Origin: Desulfosporosinus sp.
Lineage (GTDB): Bacteria > Bacillota > Desulfitobacteriia > Desulfitobacteriales > Desulfitobacteriaceae
Assembly (NCBI GenBank): GCA_031292055.1
Contig: JARLHV010000134.1
Location: forward strand, 1-51,501
Length of the DNA stretch: 51,501 bases
Direction: 5' to 3'
A program made the translations under genes and the position numbers. The notes below the pieces were generated by a model. The model was not told the DNA's origin, did not search any database, and saw only the letters and a list, made by a program, of their open reading frames with translations. This document shows, in pieces, positions 28,204 to 37,958 of this stretch (positions are counted from its first letter, which is position 1; each line of letters starts with the position of its first letter).

Positions 28204-28779
28204 TTAGTCCGATGTGTCCAAAGTTTTTAACCACCGCTTGGCAATCTGTTTATATAAATTGGCTCTTGCCAATAAATTTAGAATAACAAGTGTTGTTGCA
28301 ACTTTTTCCCGATCTTCCTCTGGCATATCCTCTCCAGCCAGCGTTTCCTCGACTTCCTTTTCTAACCCCTGAAGGGATATCTGCCAGTCTATCTGAGACC
28401 GATCAAAAATTTCGCTGTAATACCGATAAAGTTTGGTGGGATTAATCCGGTCATCTGACGTGTCCAAAAGACTTTCATTAACATAACCCAGCAAACGAGA
28501 AACCTCTTCCAGTCCTAAGATATCGCGTAAATCATTAATCAGTAAAACGTTAGCGACTTGTTCACGATTATATTTTTTCTTCTGCGGATTGGGAAGATAC
28601 TTGCGCCTTACCCAGTTCTGAATGTGGGTAGGATTAATGTCGTTCTGACTAACTCGCTTAGCGACTTCAACCACCTGCGCGAGCATCATCGAGTCTAATT
28701 CCAGATAGGGAAGTGCTTTCTGCTTGGGTTCCAAATCATTCAGCACATCGCGAATCGCTTGCATATGCTTGGCATTCAT
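28204..28779 (-). CDS. DUF1836 family putative regulator
   Basis: 191-aa soluble protein of the DUF1836 family. The first half contains a winged-helix/MerR-like region (INPTHIQNWVRRKYLPNPQKKKYNREQVANVLLINDLRDIL), which suggests DNA binding; the rest is helical. No membrane segment or metal motif. AGGTGAG precedes the ATG. It is divergent from the radical SAM gene at 29041, with palindromic sites between, so it may regulate itself or its neighbour; this is inference. Confidence 0.8.
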   Translation of the reverse strand: MNAKHMQAIRDVLNDLEPKQKALPYLELDSMMLAQVVEVAKRVSQNDINPTHIQNWVRRKYLPNPQKKKYNREQVANVLLINDLRDILGLEEVSRLLGYVNESLLDTSDDRINPTKLYRYYSEIFDRSQIDWQISLQGLEKEVEETLAGEDMPEEDREKVATTLVILNLLARANLYKQIAKRWLKTLDTSD

Positions 28780-29040
28780 ACTCTCACCTGCTTATATTTT
28801 TAACGTTGCATTAAGTACCGTTCGGTAATGCGGTATATTTGATCTTATTATATGATCAACGTGATCACGTGTCAATAGCTAAACTTAATTTTAAGGGGGA
28901 TACTACTATCTTCATTCACGCTTATTCCTTAATCTTGAATTTTGGCAAAACTTCCAAACGTGCAGGTACTCCCCTCCTCCTTGTAGAAAAGAGCTAAAGA
29001 GCTATTGAATACCAATAAAAAGCGACTAGGAGATGTTAGT
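28780..29040. promoter_or_regulatory. Divergent intergenic region with short palindromes
   Basis: 261 bp between the DUF1836 gene and the radical SAM gene. Two compact palindromes are visible: TACCGTTCGGTA (28816-28827) and CGTGATCACG (28860-28869), within about 20-85 bp of the DUF1836 start. These are candidate operators for the DUF1836 protein. I could not identify confident -35/-10 boxes. Confidence 0.4.
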
Positions 29041-29916
29041 GTGTTTTACGAAGGAAAAATTTACCGACCGCCCAGTGAAGCTAAAAGCATCATCTTACAA
29101 ATCACGGTAGGATGCCAGCACAATGCCTGTACCTTCTGCACCATGTATAAGGATAAATCTTTTCGGATTAAATCTCGCACTGAAATCAACAATATTATTG
29201 AAACAGCCATTGCCCAGGACTCCGATGCCGAACGAATTTTTCTGGCGGACGGAGATGCTATAGCAGTTGACACCTTTTTGCTCATCGAAATTCTTGATCG
29301 ACTTTACGCCAAATTCCCTCACCTTAAACGAATTGGGATCTATGGTGGCCCTAAAGATATTCTCGCTAAGAGTCCACAAGAATTAGCTGATTTAAAGGCG
29401 CATGGGCTAACTATGGTTTATTTAGGGGTTGAAAGTGGCAACGAAGAAATTTTAACCTCCGTTTGTAAAGGCGTCACAGCCGAGCAGATGATAGCTGCCG
29501 GGCAAAAAGTTATAGCAAGCGGTTTAATTCTCTCCTGCACTGTCATTATTGGCCTGGGCGGAAAAGCTCTTTCGCATGAACATGCCCTTGATACTGCACG
29601 AGTCATCAGTTCTATAGATCCTCACTATTTAGGAGCCCTGACCTTAATGGTGGAGCCGCTTGCGCCCTTGACCAAAGCTATAGAGCGCGGTGCCTTTCAA
29701 CTTCTCACCCCCTTCGAAGCCCTAGGCGAAATTCGCACCTTGCTTGAACAACTTCAGGTGACGCACTGTATTTTTCGGAGTAATCATGCCTCCAATTATT
29801 TGCCCCTCCGGGCAACGCTACCTGATGACCGAGACGAACTGTTGAAGACCCTCGACAAAGTTATCGAGAATCGGGCTCTTGAACAGCTTCGCCCAGAAGG
29901 TTGGCGAGGACTTTAA
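29041..29916 (+). CDS. Radical SAM protein of unknown substrate
   Basis: 291-aa radical SAM enzyme. The cluster motif is GCQHNACTFCTMYK, with C-X4-C-X2-C spacing instead of the usual CX3CX2C, and a Met-Tyr after it. FLADGDAIAV (the GGE-equivalent strand), YLGVESGNEEIL and TVIIGLGG complete the barrel. The GTG start at 29041-29043 has AGGAGAT at ideal spacing; a TTG at 29005 lacks a ribosome site. No SPASM or B12 domain is present. Single-gene unit, so the substrate cannot be deduced. Confidence 0.85.
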   Translation: MFYEGKIYRPPSEAKSIILQITVGCQHNACTFCTMYKDKSFRIKSRTEINNIIETAIAQDSDAERIFLADGDAIAVDTFLLIEILDRLYAKFPHLKRIGIYGGPKDILAKSPQELADLKAHGLTMVYLGVESGNEEILTSVCKGVTAEQMIAAGQKVIASGLILSCTVIIGLGGKALSHEHALDTARVISSIDPHYLGALTLMVEPLAPLTKAIERGAFQLLTPFEALGEIRTLLEQLQVTHCIFRSNHASNYLPLRATLPDDRDELLKTLDKVIENRALEQLRPEGWRGL

Positions 29917-29938
29917 GTTCCGGTACTACGGAAAGCAA

Positions 29939-29976
29939 ATGGAGCAAAAGTTGGCTCAGCCAATTTTTTGCTCCAT
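29939..29976. terminator. Bidirectional terminator between convergent genes
   Basis: ATGGAGCAAAA (29939-29949) pairs with TTTTGCTCCAT (29966-29976), with inner TTGGCT / AGCCAA, giving a long hairpin flanked by A and T runs. It serves both the radical SAM gene and the opposing glycosyltransferase gene; half of it lies inside the last codons of the latter. Confidence 0.8.
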
Positions 29977-31113
29977 TCTCAAATCCATCACTAATTTTAA
30001 AATATCTGCCACGGCCCGTTCTGTGGAGTGACCTGCCAAAGCGACGGCCGCTTTTATCCGCATTTTCTCAATCTCTTCCGGGTGCCTTAAGAAGCGGTTT
30101 AGAAGCTGTTCCAATTCTTCCTCATTACCTGCTACGCATCCTGCCCCTTTACTTTGCACAAAATGGGAATTTTCTTCTTCCTGACCGGGAATCGGCTTAT
30201 ATATAAGCAGGGGCAGATGTTTCGTTAATGCTTCAGAAACGGTTAACCCGCCCGCCTTTGTGATAATCAAATCCGCAACCGACATTAATTCCTCGACATT
30301 ATCAATAAACTCAAACCGTATCATAGGGTTTCGGCCCTGCGCAATGACCTCTTCTAACGACAGATACAACTGTTTGTTTTTCCCACAAACTATAATTGCC
30401 TGGACCGGAACCAGCGAATCGGCGAGTTTTTTGCAGATTCTTTTCGCACTTTTTAAAACTCCCGCTGATCCCCCCATCACTAGAAACGTCGGGAGATCCG
30501 ACTTTAAACCTAACTTGGTAATAATCTGCCCTCGATCCATTTCCCTTTCGAATTTTTCGCTTACCGGGATGCCCGTCACATGAATGCGTTGCGCTCTAAT
30601 TCCCCAAGACTCTAAATTTTCCTTCACCTCTGTACAGGCCACTATGTAGCAATCAACACCCGGATGGACCCAATGACTGTGAACCGTATAATCCGTTATT
30701 ACGGTAATAACTGGAACTTGGAGAATCTGTTCCGATCTGAGTTGCGCTAGAATTGACGATACTGTGGGATAAGTACAGACGATGAAATCCGGTTTGAATA
30801 CTTGAATGTATTTATGGAAATCTCTTCGTCCTAATCGGTTCAGGTTCAAGAAACGTTGACTTATCGATTGAGGTTGTACTTTAGATGTTTTATAATATAA
30901 TTTTCCCCACAACTTTGGGACATGTTTAATCATCTCACTATAAATAATTTTAATTATAGTGTTAACCCTTTTATTCAGAAAATCGCCAAAATCCAAGTGA
31001 ATAATTTTTGCGGAAGGTTCCTTACTTCGTATTCCTTCAATAACAGCTTCAGCCGCTCGCAAGTGTCCGTTGCCAAACGTTGCAGAGAATACGAGAACCT
31101 TTAACTGTTTCAA
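29956..31113 (-). CDS. Diacylglycerol glucosyltransferase / MGDG synthase family protein
   Basis: 385-aa GT28-type glycosyltransferase. The N-terminal MGDG_synth domain (FSATFGNGHLRAAEAV, GNGH motif) binds the lipid acceptor, and the C-terminal half has the donor-binding VMGGSAGVLKSAKR and ADLIITKAGGLTVSEAL motifs. Related UgtP enzymes transfer glucose from UDP-glucose to diacylglycerol to make membrane glycolipids. The sugar and number of additions cannot be told. It stands alone on the minus strand. Confidence 0.88.
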   Translation of the reverse strand: MKQLKVLVFSATFGNGHLRAAEAVIEGIRSKEPSAKIIHLDFGDFLNKRVNTIIKIIYSEMIKHVPKLWGKLYYKTSKVQPQSISQRFLNLNRLGRRDFHKYIQVFKPDFIVCTYPTVSSILAQLRSEQILQVPVITVITDYTVHSHWVHPGVDCYIVACTEVKENLESWGIRAQRIHVTGIPVSEKFEREMDRGQIITKLGLKSDLPTFLVMGGSAGVLKSAKRICKKLADSLVPVQAIIVCGKNKQLYLSLEEVIAQGRNPMIRFEFIDNVEELMSVADLIITKAGGLTVSEALTKHLPLLIYKPIPGQEEENSHFVQSKGAGCVAGNEEELEQLLNRFLRHPEEIEKMRIKAAVALAGHSTERAVADILKLVMDLRMEQKIG

Positions 31114-31349
31114 AGACTGGCCTCCCTCTCATCAACAACAGCCTTTTGTTGACTATCCTCTAGTTCAACGGCCTTACTCTATTTCTATGAGATGTTTAGT
31201 TATATTATAAGGATAACCTTATAAAAAGAAAAGGCCATAATCAGCCGTTACTTTGCACGTTAACAATGAGACGTTCCATGGTTTTAACAACTATTGACTC
31301 GCTATTAGTACAGAAGGTGAGCACCGCTTCAGGAAAGGTGAATCAGAAT

Positions 31350-31844
31350 ATGACGCATAAAACGAACGCAGCCCGTATTCTCGATCAGAGCAAGATCTCT
31401 TATGAGTTAAAAGACTATATTGTCGATGAATCCGATTTATCGGCCGTTGCCGTTGCCCATAAAGTGGGCCTACCCATCGAACAAGTCTATAAAACCTTGG
31501 TGGCTCGCGGCGATAAAACTGGAGTGATCATCGCTTGTATTCAGGGCAATCATGAACTCCATCTCAAAGGCTTGGCAACACTGAGTGGAAATAAAAAAGT
31601 AGAGGTTGTCCCTCTTAAAGAAGTCCAACCTCTAACCGGTTATATACGAGGTGGGGTTTCCCCCATCGGAATGAAAAAAAACTATCCCACCTTCATCGAC
31701 TTGACAATAAAAAACCACGCGCAGATTGCTGTTAGTGCCGGGTTACGTGGGCTTCAGCTCTTCTTAAGTCCAATAGATTTAATTTCAGTGACCAAGGCCC
31801 ACTTAGGGGGGATCTCAATAGAACAAAATTTATTTACTCTCTAA
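31350..31844 (+). CDS. ybaK: Cys-tRNA(Pro)/Cys-tRNA deacylase YbaK-like
   Basis: 164-aa YbaK/EbsC family protein that hydrolyses mischarged Cys-tRNA(Pro). Key segments are KTLVARGDKTGVIIACIQGNHELHLKGLA, GYIRGGVSPIGMKKNYPTFID with the conserved GxxSP motif, and VSAGLRGLQLFLSPIDL. ATG 31350 has AAAGGTGA at good spacing; the open frame extends to 31266, but without a ribosome site. The stop overlaps the convergent NlpC/P60 gene by 4 nt. Confidence 0.92.
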   Translation: MTHKTNAARILDQSKISYELKDYIVDESDLSAVAVAHKVGLPIEQVYKTLVARGDKTGVIIACIQGNHELHLKGLATLSGNKKVEVVPLKEVQPLTGYIRGGVSPIGMKKNYPTFIDLTIKNHAQIAVSAGLRGLQLFLSPIDLISVTKAHLGGISIEQNLFTL

Positions 31845-32545
31845 AAAACCCGCCGGGCCCCCACATAATACGATTTCCAGTACGGTCCAATCACGTAGTC
31901 CGTAACTCCATTAGACGTCGAACCATTAATAAATTCTCCCCCACCAAGATAAATCCCGACGTGATTTACAACACCGTCACCGGTAAACGAGAAAAAAACC
32001 AAATCTCCGGGTTGAAGGTCCGCATAAGCAACCGGGGTCCCTACCGTATATTGGTCAACTGAAACCCGTGGCAAGGTGATCCCATTTTGTCCAAAAACAT
32101 AAGCAACGAATCCCGAGCAATCAAAACCAGTTTGAGGTGTGGACCCTCCCCATTGATACTTCACGCCAAGATATTGGTTTGCTGTGGCGAGGATGGAATT
32201 TATTTTCGTCTGACGTTGGCTCACTAATGAGATCCCATTGTTGTAGGCCTCATTAAGCGACTTTACGGTCAGGGGGCCAACAATCCCATCCCCCACCAAA
32301 CTATGTGCCAGTTGAAACGTTATCACGCCCTGTTTTGTCGCGTTCCCAAAGATGCCATCCACTTTGCCAACGTTAATCCCCACAGCAGTGAGTTGTGTTT
32401 GAAGTTCGATAACATCCGCCCCTGTAGACCCTGACTTAAGTAAAACACTCCCTAACGATGCTTGAGCAGGCGCTGACAATGACAATGAAAAAATTATTAT
32501 TAAAATTTGCACAAGGATTAGTTTATGGATTCGTCTGTTTTTCAT
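31841..32545 (-). CDS. Secreted NlpC/P60 endopeptidase with peptidoglycan-binding domain
   Basis: 234-aa cell-wall hydrolase. A signal peptide ends near SAPAQA; a PG_binding_1 domain follows (GSTGADVIELQTQLTAVGIN to GIVGPLTVKSLNEA), then an NlpC/P60 domain with catalytic Cys143 (TGFDCSGFVAYVFG) and His195 (VNHVGIYLGGGEF). It would cut peptide stems in peptidoglycan. ATG 32543-32545 with AAAGGGTGA is preferred over the longer frame to 32581. Confidence 0.93.
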   Translation of the reverse strand: MKNRRIHKLILVQILIIIFSLSLSAPAQASLGSVLLKSGSTGADVIELQTQLTAVGINVGKVDGIFGNATKQGVITFQLAHSLVGDGIVGPLTVKSLNEAYNNGISLVSQRQTKINSILATANQYLGVKYQWGGSTPQTGFDCSGFVAYVFGQNGITLPRVSVDQYTVGTPVAYADLQPGDLVFFSFTGDGVVNHVGIYLGGGEFINGSTSNGVTDYVIGPYWKSYYVGARRVF

Positions 32546-32972
32546 TTTTCGATTCACCCTTTCATTTAGTAAAAATTTCACACTTTTCTCCCCCTCAGAT
32601 CAAACGCGCTCAACTAGCATCCCTTTTTTTTTACCAAGTTGGGAGATAAAGTTATAGCTTATTATCGCCAAGTTAGGAAAAAGAGTCCATATATAAAATG
32701 TTACATTTCTTCAATCCACTTACATCTCTCCCCGGGAGCTTCCCAGCCCACTTTAAGGGACAGCAAAAGAGCATACAACGTTTAACTCTTGGCCCTCTCA
32801 CGCTCCTTACTGATTCCACTTTGCACGCTTCCCATCGTAATCGGCTTGACAGTCTAACTCTATGTACTATAATTATCATAAAAACGCGACGCTTGTTATT
32901 CTTGCTATAGAAAAGAGACGGAGCACATCCTTCTCATTATTTCAGAGCGCCGAATAAAGAGGAGGAATCATT
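32546..32972 (+). promoter_or_regulatory. ilvD upstream region with near-consensus promoter
   Basis: TTGACA at 32846-32851 and TATAAT at 32868-32873, 16 nt apart, form an almost perfect housekeeping promoter pointing at ilvD, predicting a start near 32880 and a leader of about 90 nt. No T-box specifier/antiterminator sequence or leader terminator is visible. The rest of the 427-bp gap also serves the divergent NlpC/P60 gene; I see no other gene in it. Confidence 0.8.
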
Positions 32973-34625
32973 TTGCGTAGTGATATCGTTAAGAAGGGTT
33001 CAACCAAAGCAGCTCATCGTGCCCTCTTTTATGCCATGGGCTTTACCCCTGAAGATTTGGAGAAACCCCTGGTTGGGATTGTTAACGCTTTTAATGAAAT
33101 TATTCCCGGTCACGGTCATCTGAAAGATCTGGCTCAAGCAGCGAAATTAGGGGTATCGGCCGGGGGCGGAACACCCATCGAAATCCCTGCCATTGGAATT
33201 TGCGATGGCATTGCCATGGGCCATAAAGGCATGAACTTTTCTCTGCCCAGTCGTGAGCTTATCGCCGATTCAATAGAAGCACTCGCCGAAGCGCATGCTT
33301 TAGATGGACTAGTCTTAATCCCTAACTGTGATAAAATTGTTCCTGGCATGCTCATGGCTGCCGCTCGCCTCAACATTCCCTGTGTCGTTGTCAGTGGCGG
33401 TCCCATGTTAGCTGGTCGCTATCAGGGTAAAAACATCAGTGTCAGCCAGATATTTGAAGCGGCTGGTCTTTACGAAAGTGGCAAAATCAATGCCCAGGAG
33501 CTTGACATGATGGAGCAATCAGCCTGCCCTGGCTATGGCTCCTGTGCTGGCTTATTTACGGCAAATTCCATGAATTGTTTGACTGAAGCACTTGGTATGG
33601 CGCTCCCAGGAAATGGAACTATTCCCGCTGCCAATTCTGGCGCTCGGAAAATGTTGGCGAAACGATCCGGTTCCTTAATTGTTGAACTCATCCAAAAGGA
33701 TCTCAAGCCGCGGGACATCCTTACGCAAAAAGCTTTTGAAAATGCCATCAGCGTTGATATGGGAATCGGTGGCTCCTCAAACACAGTTTTGCATCTCACT
33801 GCGATTGCGTATGCAGCAGGGCTTGAAGTCCCCCTCTCTCTTTTTGATTCCATCAGCGCTAAAACTCCTTATATTACTAAGCTGAGCCCGGCCGGCACGC
33901 ACCACCTTCAAGATCTTAATGAAGCTGGTGGGATTAGTGCCGTTATGTATGAACTTAATAAAGCCGGTGTCCTTCATACTGATGCTTTAACGGTTACCGG
34001 ACCCCTTGAGGACCGTTTGAAAAACGCCCAGACAACCTGCCCGGATGTCATTCATTCGGTTGAAAATCCTTACCGCAAAACCGGAGGCATCGCGGTGCTT
34101 TCCGGGAACCTGGCACCAGATAACGCCATCGTTAAAGAAAGCGCCGTTCAAGACGACATGCTTGTGTTTAAAGGTCCAGCTCGCGTTTTCAACTCTGAAG
34201 AAGAGGTGCTCGAAGCTTTGTTAGCTAAACAGGTTCATGACGGAGAAGTCGTAGTCATCCGCTATGAAGGGCCTAAAGGCGGTCCCGGTATGAAAGAAAT
34301 GCTTAATCCGACCGCCATCATTACTGGCATGGGATTACGTGTCGCTCTACTTACCGACGGTCGTTTCAGCGGAGCGACACGTGGCGCATGTATTGGGCAT
34401 ATCTCTCCGGAGGCCATGGAAGGCGGGCCTATTGCTCTAGTTGAAAACGGCGACCTCATCGCAATCGATATTCCCAACCGTTCCCTCCAACTCCTTATCT
34501 CGGCTGAAGAATTTGAAAAACGTCGCCAAGCTTGGGTAAGACCAGCACCTAAGGTCACATCGGGTTATTTGGCAAGATATGCCAAATTAGTAACGTCTGC
34601 CAGTAAGGGTGCCGTTTTAATCTAA
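32973..34625 (+). CDS. ilvD: Dihydroxy-acid dehydratase
   Basis: 550-aa Fe-S dehydratase of isoleucine, valine and pantothenate synthesis. Cluster cysteines are in [12 protein letters not shown] and [20 protein letters not shown]; the C-terminal [21 protein letters not shown] is the family signature. The start is TTG 32973-32975, with an excellent GAGGAGG upstream. The gene stands alone, away from other ilv genes, with its own promoter and terminator. Confidence 0.97.
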   Translation: MRSDIVKKGSTKAAHRALFYAMGFTPEDLEKPLVGIVNAFNEIIPGHGHLKDLAQAAKLGVSAGGGTPIEIPAIGICDGIAMGHKGMNFSLPSRELIADSIEALAEAHALDGLVLIPNCDKIVPGMLMAAARLNIPCVVVSGGPMLAGRYQGKNISVSQIFEAAGLYESGKINAQELDMMEQSACPGYGSCAGLFTANSMNCLTEALGMALPGNGTIPAANSGARKMLAKRSGSLIVELIQKDLKPRDILTQKAFENAISVDMGIGGSSNTVLHLTAIAYAAGLEVPLSLFDSISAKTPYITKLSPAGTHHLQDLNEAGGISAVMYELNKAGVLHTDALTVTGPLEDRLKNAQTTCPDVIHSVENPYRKTGGIAVLSGNLAPDNAIVKESAVQDDMLVFKGPARVFNSEEEVLEALLAKQVHDGEVVVIRYEGPKGGPGMKEMLNPTAIITGMGLRVALLTDGRFSGATRGACIGHISPEAMEGGPIALVENGDLIAIDIPNRSLQLLISAEEFEKRRQAWVRPAPKVTSGYLARYAKLVTSASKGAVLI

Positions 34626-34631
34626 TAACAA

Positions 34632-34673
34632 TAAGCGTAGAGGCCGGGATTAATTTCCCGGCCTCTACGCTTA
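34632..34673. terminator. Bidirectional terminator between ilvD and glnS
   Basis: Arms 34632-34648 and 34657-34673 (core CGTAGAGGCCGGG) are perfect inverted copies, with further A-T pairs in the loop. It lies just past the ilvD stop and before the end of the convergent glnS. Confidence 0.88.
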
Positions 34674-34706
34674 ACTATAATCGCTCTTGTTAACAAGACT
34701 ATAAAT

Positions 34707-36365
34707 TTATTGCTTTGGTAATTCAAAGGAACTCTTTAAAGACACGATCCTATTAAAGACCAAATGACCTTGTCTTGAATTTTTCGGATCCACATTGAAA
34801 TATCCATGTCGGAAGAATTGGAATTTATCTTGCGGCTTTGAGTCTTTAATGTTTGGCTCCACGAAACCAGGCACGATCTCCAGAGAGTTAGGATTAATGT
34901 GATCCAAAAAAGACGCTTCATCCGTCATATCTTCAGCCAAGATCAAAGCTTCATATAATCTGAACTCAGCGGGTACAGCTCGGGAAGCCTCCACCCAGTG
35001 GATCGTTCCTTTAACTTTTCTGCCCGTGAAGCCTGATCCACTCTTGGTCTCCGGATCATAGGTGCAGTGCAGTTCGATGACTTTGCCAGTCTCGTCCTTG
35101 ACTATATCATTACAGCGAATAAAATAAGCGTTTTTTAATCGAACTTCATTGCCAGGGAAAAGCCTATGATACTTCGCTGGTGGATTCTCCATAAAGTCCT
35201 CTTGTTCGATATAGACTTCACGCGAAAAAGGAATTTGCCGAGTACCCATTTCTGGATTTTCCGGATTGTTCTCAGCCTCTAACATCTCCACCTGATCTGC
35301 TGGGTAATTTGTGATAACCACTTTTAGTGGCTCTAACACAGCCATCGTTCTCGGTACTTTAAGTTTCAAATCTTCGCGAATAAAATGTTCGAGCATCTTG
35401 GTATCGACAATACTATCTGCTTTAGCTACGCCGATTTCGCGGGCGAAGTTGCGAATCGCCTCCGCCGTATATCCTCTGCGCCGAAGTCCCGAGATCGTTG
35501 GCATACGAGGATCATCCCAGCCGTCCACAACCTTGTCATCAACCAATTGCTTAAGCTTCCGCTTGCTCATGACCGTATTGGTAAGATTTAAACGTGCAAA
35601 TTCATATTGGTGAGGAACTTTCTCCATTTCACATTCTCTAATAACCCAATCATACAAGGGCCGATGGTCCTCAAATTCTAATGTACAAATCGAGTGAGTA
35701 ACTCCTTCAATAGCATCTTCCAGTGGATGGGCAAAATCATACATGGGGTAGATACACCACTCATCTCCTGTATTATGGTGGGTGGCATGAGCAATCCTGT
35801 AAAGGACAGGATCCCGCATATTTATGTTTGGTGAGGCCATATCTATCTTAGCGCGCAATACCTTTTGACCGTCTTTGAATTCCCCTTTACGCATGCGCTC
35901 AAACAACTCCAAGTTTTCTTCAACTGACCGATCACGGTAGGGACTTCTTTGTCCTACCTCAGTTAAGGAGCCACGCATTTGCCGAATTTCCTCTGCTGTA
36001 GAATCACAAGCGTAGGCTTTCCCCTTCTTAATCAGCACCACTGCTCGCTTGTACATCTCCGCAAAATAATCCGAGGCAAAGAACAAGTTGTCCCATTCAT
36101 ACCCCAACCAAGTTACATCTTCCTTAATGGATTCCACATATTCCGTGTCTTCTTTGGTCGGATTCGTATCATCAAAACGCAGATGGGTTTTACCCTTGAA
36201 TTCATCGGCCAGTTCAAAATTTAAAATAATAGATTTAGCATGTCCTATATGTAAATAGCCGTTAGGCTCCGGTGGGAACCTTGTGATAATATGATTGACC
36301 TTACCCGATTTTAGATCCTCCGTAATGATGTTCTTTAAAAAATTTGAAGTGGGCTTGTTTTCCAT
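34707..36365 (-). CDS. glnS: Glutaminyl-tRNA synthetase
   Basis: 552-aa class I synthetase charging tRNA-Gln directly. The N-terminal [16 protein letters not shown] motif and the [13 protein letters not shown] loop identify GlnRS rather than the GluRS/Gat route, and the C-terminal beta-barrel anticodon domain is complete ([20 protein letters not shown]). GlnRS is uncommon in Firmicutes, which normally use GatCAB, so the gene is probably of horizontal origin; that origin is inference. AAAGGTTGA precedes the ATG. Confidence 0.95.
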   Translation of the reverse strand: MENKPTSNFLKNIITEDLKSGKVNHIITRFPPEPNGYLHIGHAKSIILNFELADEFKGKTHLRFDDTNPTKEDTEYVESIKEDVTWLGYEWDNLFFASDYFAEMYKRAVVLIKKGKAYACDSTAEEIRQMRGSLTEVGQRSPYRDRSVEENLELFERMRKGEFKDGQKVLRAKIDMASPNINMRDPVLYRIAHATHHNTGDEWCIYPMYDFAHPLEDAIEGVTHSICTLEFEDHRPLYDWVIRECEMEKVPHQYEFARLNLTNTVMSKRKLKQLVDDKVVDGWDDPRMPTISGLRRRGYTAEAIRNFAREIGVAKADSIVDTKMLEHFIREDLKLKVPRTMAVLEPLKVVITNYPADQVEMLEAENNPENPEMGTRQIPFSREVYIEQEDFMENPPAKYHRLFPGNEVRLKNAYFIRCNDIVKDETGKVIELHCTYDPETKSGSGFTGRKVKGTIHWVEASRAVPAEFRLYEALILAEDMTDEASFLDHINPNSLEIVPGFVEPNIKDSKPQDKFQFFRHGYFNVDPKNSRQGHLVFNRIVSLKSSFELPKQ

Positions 36366-36472
36366 CTGTTATCAACCTTTCTCCATTATGCTAATCCTAC
36401 TTCTGCCAATTTTACCCTTGCTCTAAATAATACTGCATACACAGAAAAAGTTCAACTTTACGCCCGAAATAC

Positions 36473-36531
36473 TAAAGGGAAAGCCTACATCGTCGATCAT
36501 TTGCTGATCTTCGATACTGGCTTTCCCTTTA
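36473..36531. promoter_or_regulatory. Long hairpin upstream of glnS
   Basis: TAAAGGGAAAGCC (36473-36485) pairs with GGCTTTCCCTTTA (36519-36531), and an inner ATCGTCGATCA / TGATCTTCGAT pair extends the stem to about 24 bp with one mismatch. It lies 108 nt before the glnS start. It could be a terminator of upstream transcription or a leader structure; no T-box sequence was found. Confidence 0.55.
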
Positions 36532-36618
36532 CAACCCGCTCCCCCTGTACGCTTACAACGCTCTCTCCGAATTATATTTGTAATATGATTTCGCTGCAGA
36601 AACCCCTTGTTATGCTAT

Positions 36619-36730
36619 TAAAATATCACGTTTTATTGTCATCCTGAGCGAAGCGAAGGATCTTTTGTCCCCAGATCCTTCGCTCTCGCTCAGGATGACA
36701 CAAAAATAATTGCAGTGACTTGATATTTTA
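36619..36730. repeat. REP-like palindromic element (CATCCTGAGCGAAGCGAAGG)
   Basis: Arms 36637-36663 and 36673-36700 are inverted copies built around CATCCTGAGCGAAGCGAAGG, with a 9-nt loop and a few mismatches. A further 10-bp outer pair, TAAAATATCA / TGATATTTTA (36619-36628 and 36721-36730), frames the whole. This palindrome family is familiar from many unrelated bacterial genomes. The element fills most of the 421-bp htrA-glnS gap together with the glnS hairpin; no gene is seen there. Confidence 0.75.
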
Positions 36731-36786
36731 TAACGTTTTTAGACTTGTCGAACAGGGGAATTATAATATCCGTTACGAGGTTTTCC

Positions 36787-37938
36787 TTATTGCGGCTTAA
36801 TTTCCGCAAGCGTCACTGACACATCCTGTGTCTTGTTATTGCGGAAAATCGTGACGCTAACCTTGTCACCTGGGTTATATTTGAACAACTCATGGGTTAG
36901 CTCCAGCGAACTCTTAACTTCTTTGCTATTAATCTTCGTCACTATGTCACCGGCCAGGATTCCTGCGCGTGCAGCGGGGCCTCCAAGCGTGACCTTGGAA
37001 ACATAGGCCCCAGATGGCCATCCCCGTTGACTAGCATACTCAGCTGTATACCTGGGATCTATTTGGACATTGAGCCCGGGATGGCTGGCATACCCTTTTT
37101 CTATTAGCTGTTTAATCGTTGGCAATGCGTCTGAAATTGGGATGGCAAAACCCATTCCTTCGAATCCTGTTTCCTGATTCTTAGCCGAATTAATCCCAAT
37201 AACCTGACCTTGGTAATTTACAAGCGGCCCGCCGCTGTTGCCTGGATTAATAGCGGCATCCGTCTGGATGAGGTTAAAACTTGCTTCCCCTGGGATATCT
37301 AAGATCCGATTCGTTGCCGAAACAACCCCCGTCGTTACGGAGCGCGCAAATTCTTGTCCACCAGGATTTCCAATCGCAACTACTGGTTCACCAACTTGAA
37401 GTATTGTCGAATCTCCCAGTTGCGTGGCTATGAGGTTTTTTGTATCTGCAATCTGCACCACCGCCAGGTCTGTTCGATCGTCGGAACCCACCAATTTGGC
37501 ATTAAGATTGCGGCCATCAGCCAGACTCACAACGATCTTTTCAGCATCAGCAACCACATGGTTATTCGTAACAATGTAACCATGGTCTGCATCAATAATA
37601 AAACCAGAGCCACTCCCCACTTCAGTAGGACCGCCCCCACCGAATAACGTCCCTTTCGATTGAAAATTAGCAATCCCAACCACCGCTGGACCCGTTGCCT
37701 TGGCAATCTGAGCGACCGGGAAATTAGTGGCCCCCTCTGTTTTGACGATAGGGGTTGTTGTGCCACTATTTAAGACCAATTGACTTGTGGGTGCTGGTTG
37801 TTTATTCCCGTAGATCGATGGAATCAGCGCCACTGCTATAATTCCGCCGAGTAAGGCGCTAATTAAGGCAAGAAAAATCGTAAAAAAAACCCGGGGCCTT
37901 TCCTTTGAATAATCATTTTTCTCGTTATAATAGCTCAT
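36787..37938 (-). CDS. htrA: HtrA/DegP-type membrane-anchored serine protease
   Basis: 383-aa surface protease. One membrane helix near residues 19-42, a trypsin-like domain with catalytic H127 (VTNNHVV), D157 (RTDLAVV) and S235 (NPGNSGGPL), and one C-terminal PDZ domain (ARAGILAGDIVTKINSKEV). It degrades or refolds misfolded exported proteins. It follows yycJ by 20 nt, the same adjacency as in the walRK region of Bacillus, but walRK is not present here. Confidence 0.95.
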   Translation of the reverse strand: MSYYNEKNDYSKERPRVFFTIFLALISALLGGIIAVALIPSIYGNKQPAPTSQLVLNSGTTTPIVKTEGATNFPVAQIAKATGPAVVGIANFQSKGTLFGGGGPTEVGSGSGFIIDADHGYIVTNNHVVADAEKIVVSLADGRNLNAKLVGSDDRTDLAVVQIADTKNLIATQLGDSTILQVGEPVVAIGNPGGQEFARSVTTGVVSATNRILDIPGEASFNLIQTDAAINPGNSGGPLVNYQGQVIGINSAKNQETGFEGMGFAIPISDALPTIKQLIEKGYASHPGLNVQIDPRYTAEYASQRGWPSGAYVSKVTLGGPAARAGILAGDIVTKINSKEVKSSLELTHELFKYNPGDKVSVTIFRNNKTQDVSVTLAEIKPQ

Positions 37939-37958
37939 GACTAACCCTCCTCTGTCTA

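Noticed and set aside
32846..32972. Leader peptide or T-box ahead of ilvD
   Set aside because: An ATG at 32862 lies inside the promoter and would not be transcribed; there is no run of branched-chain codons, no T-box sequence and no leader terminator.
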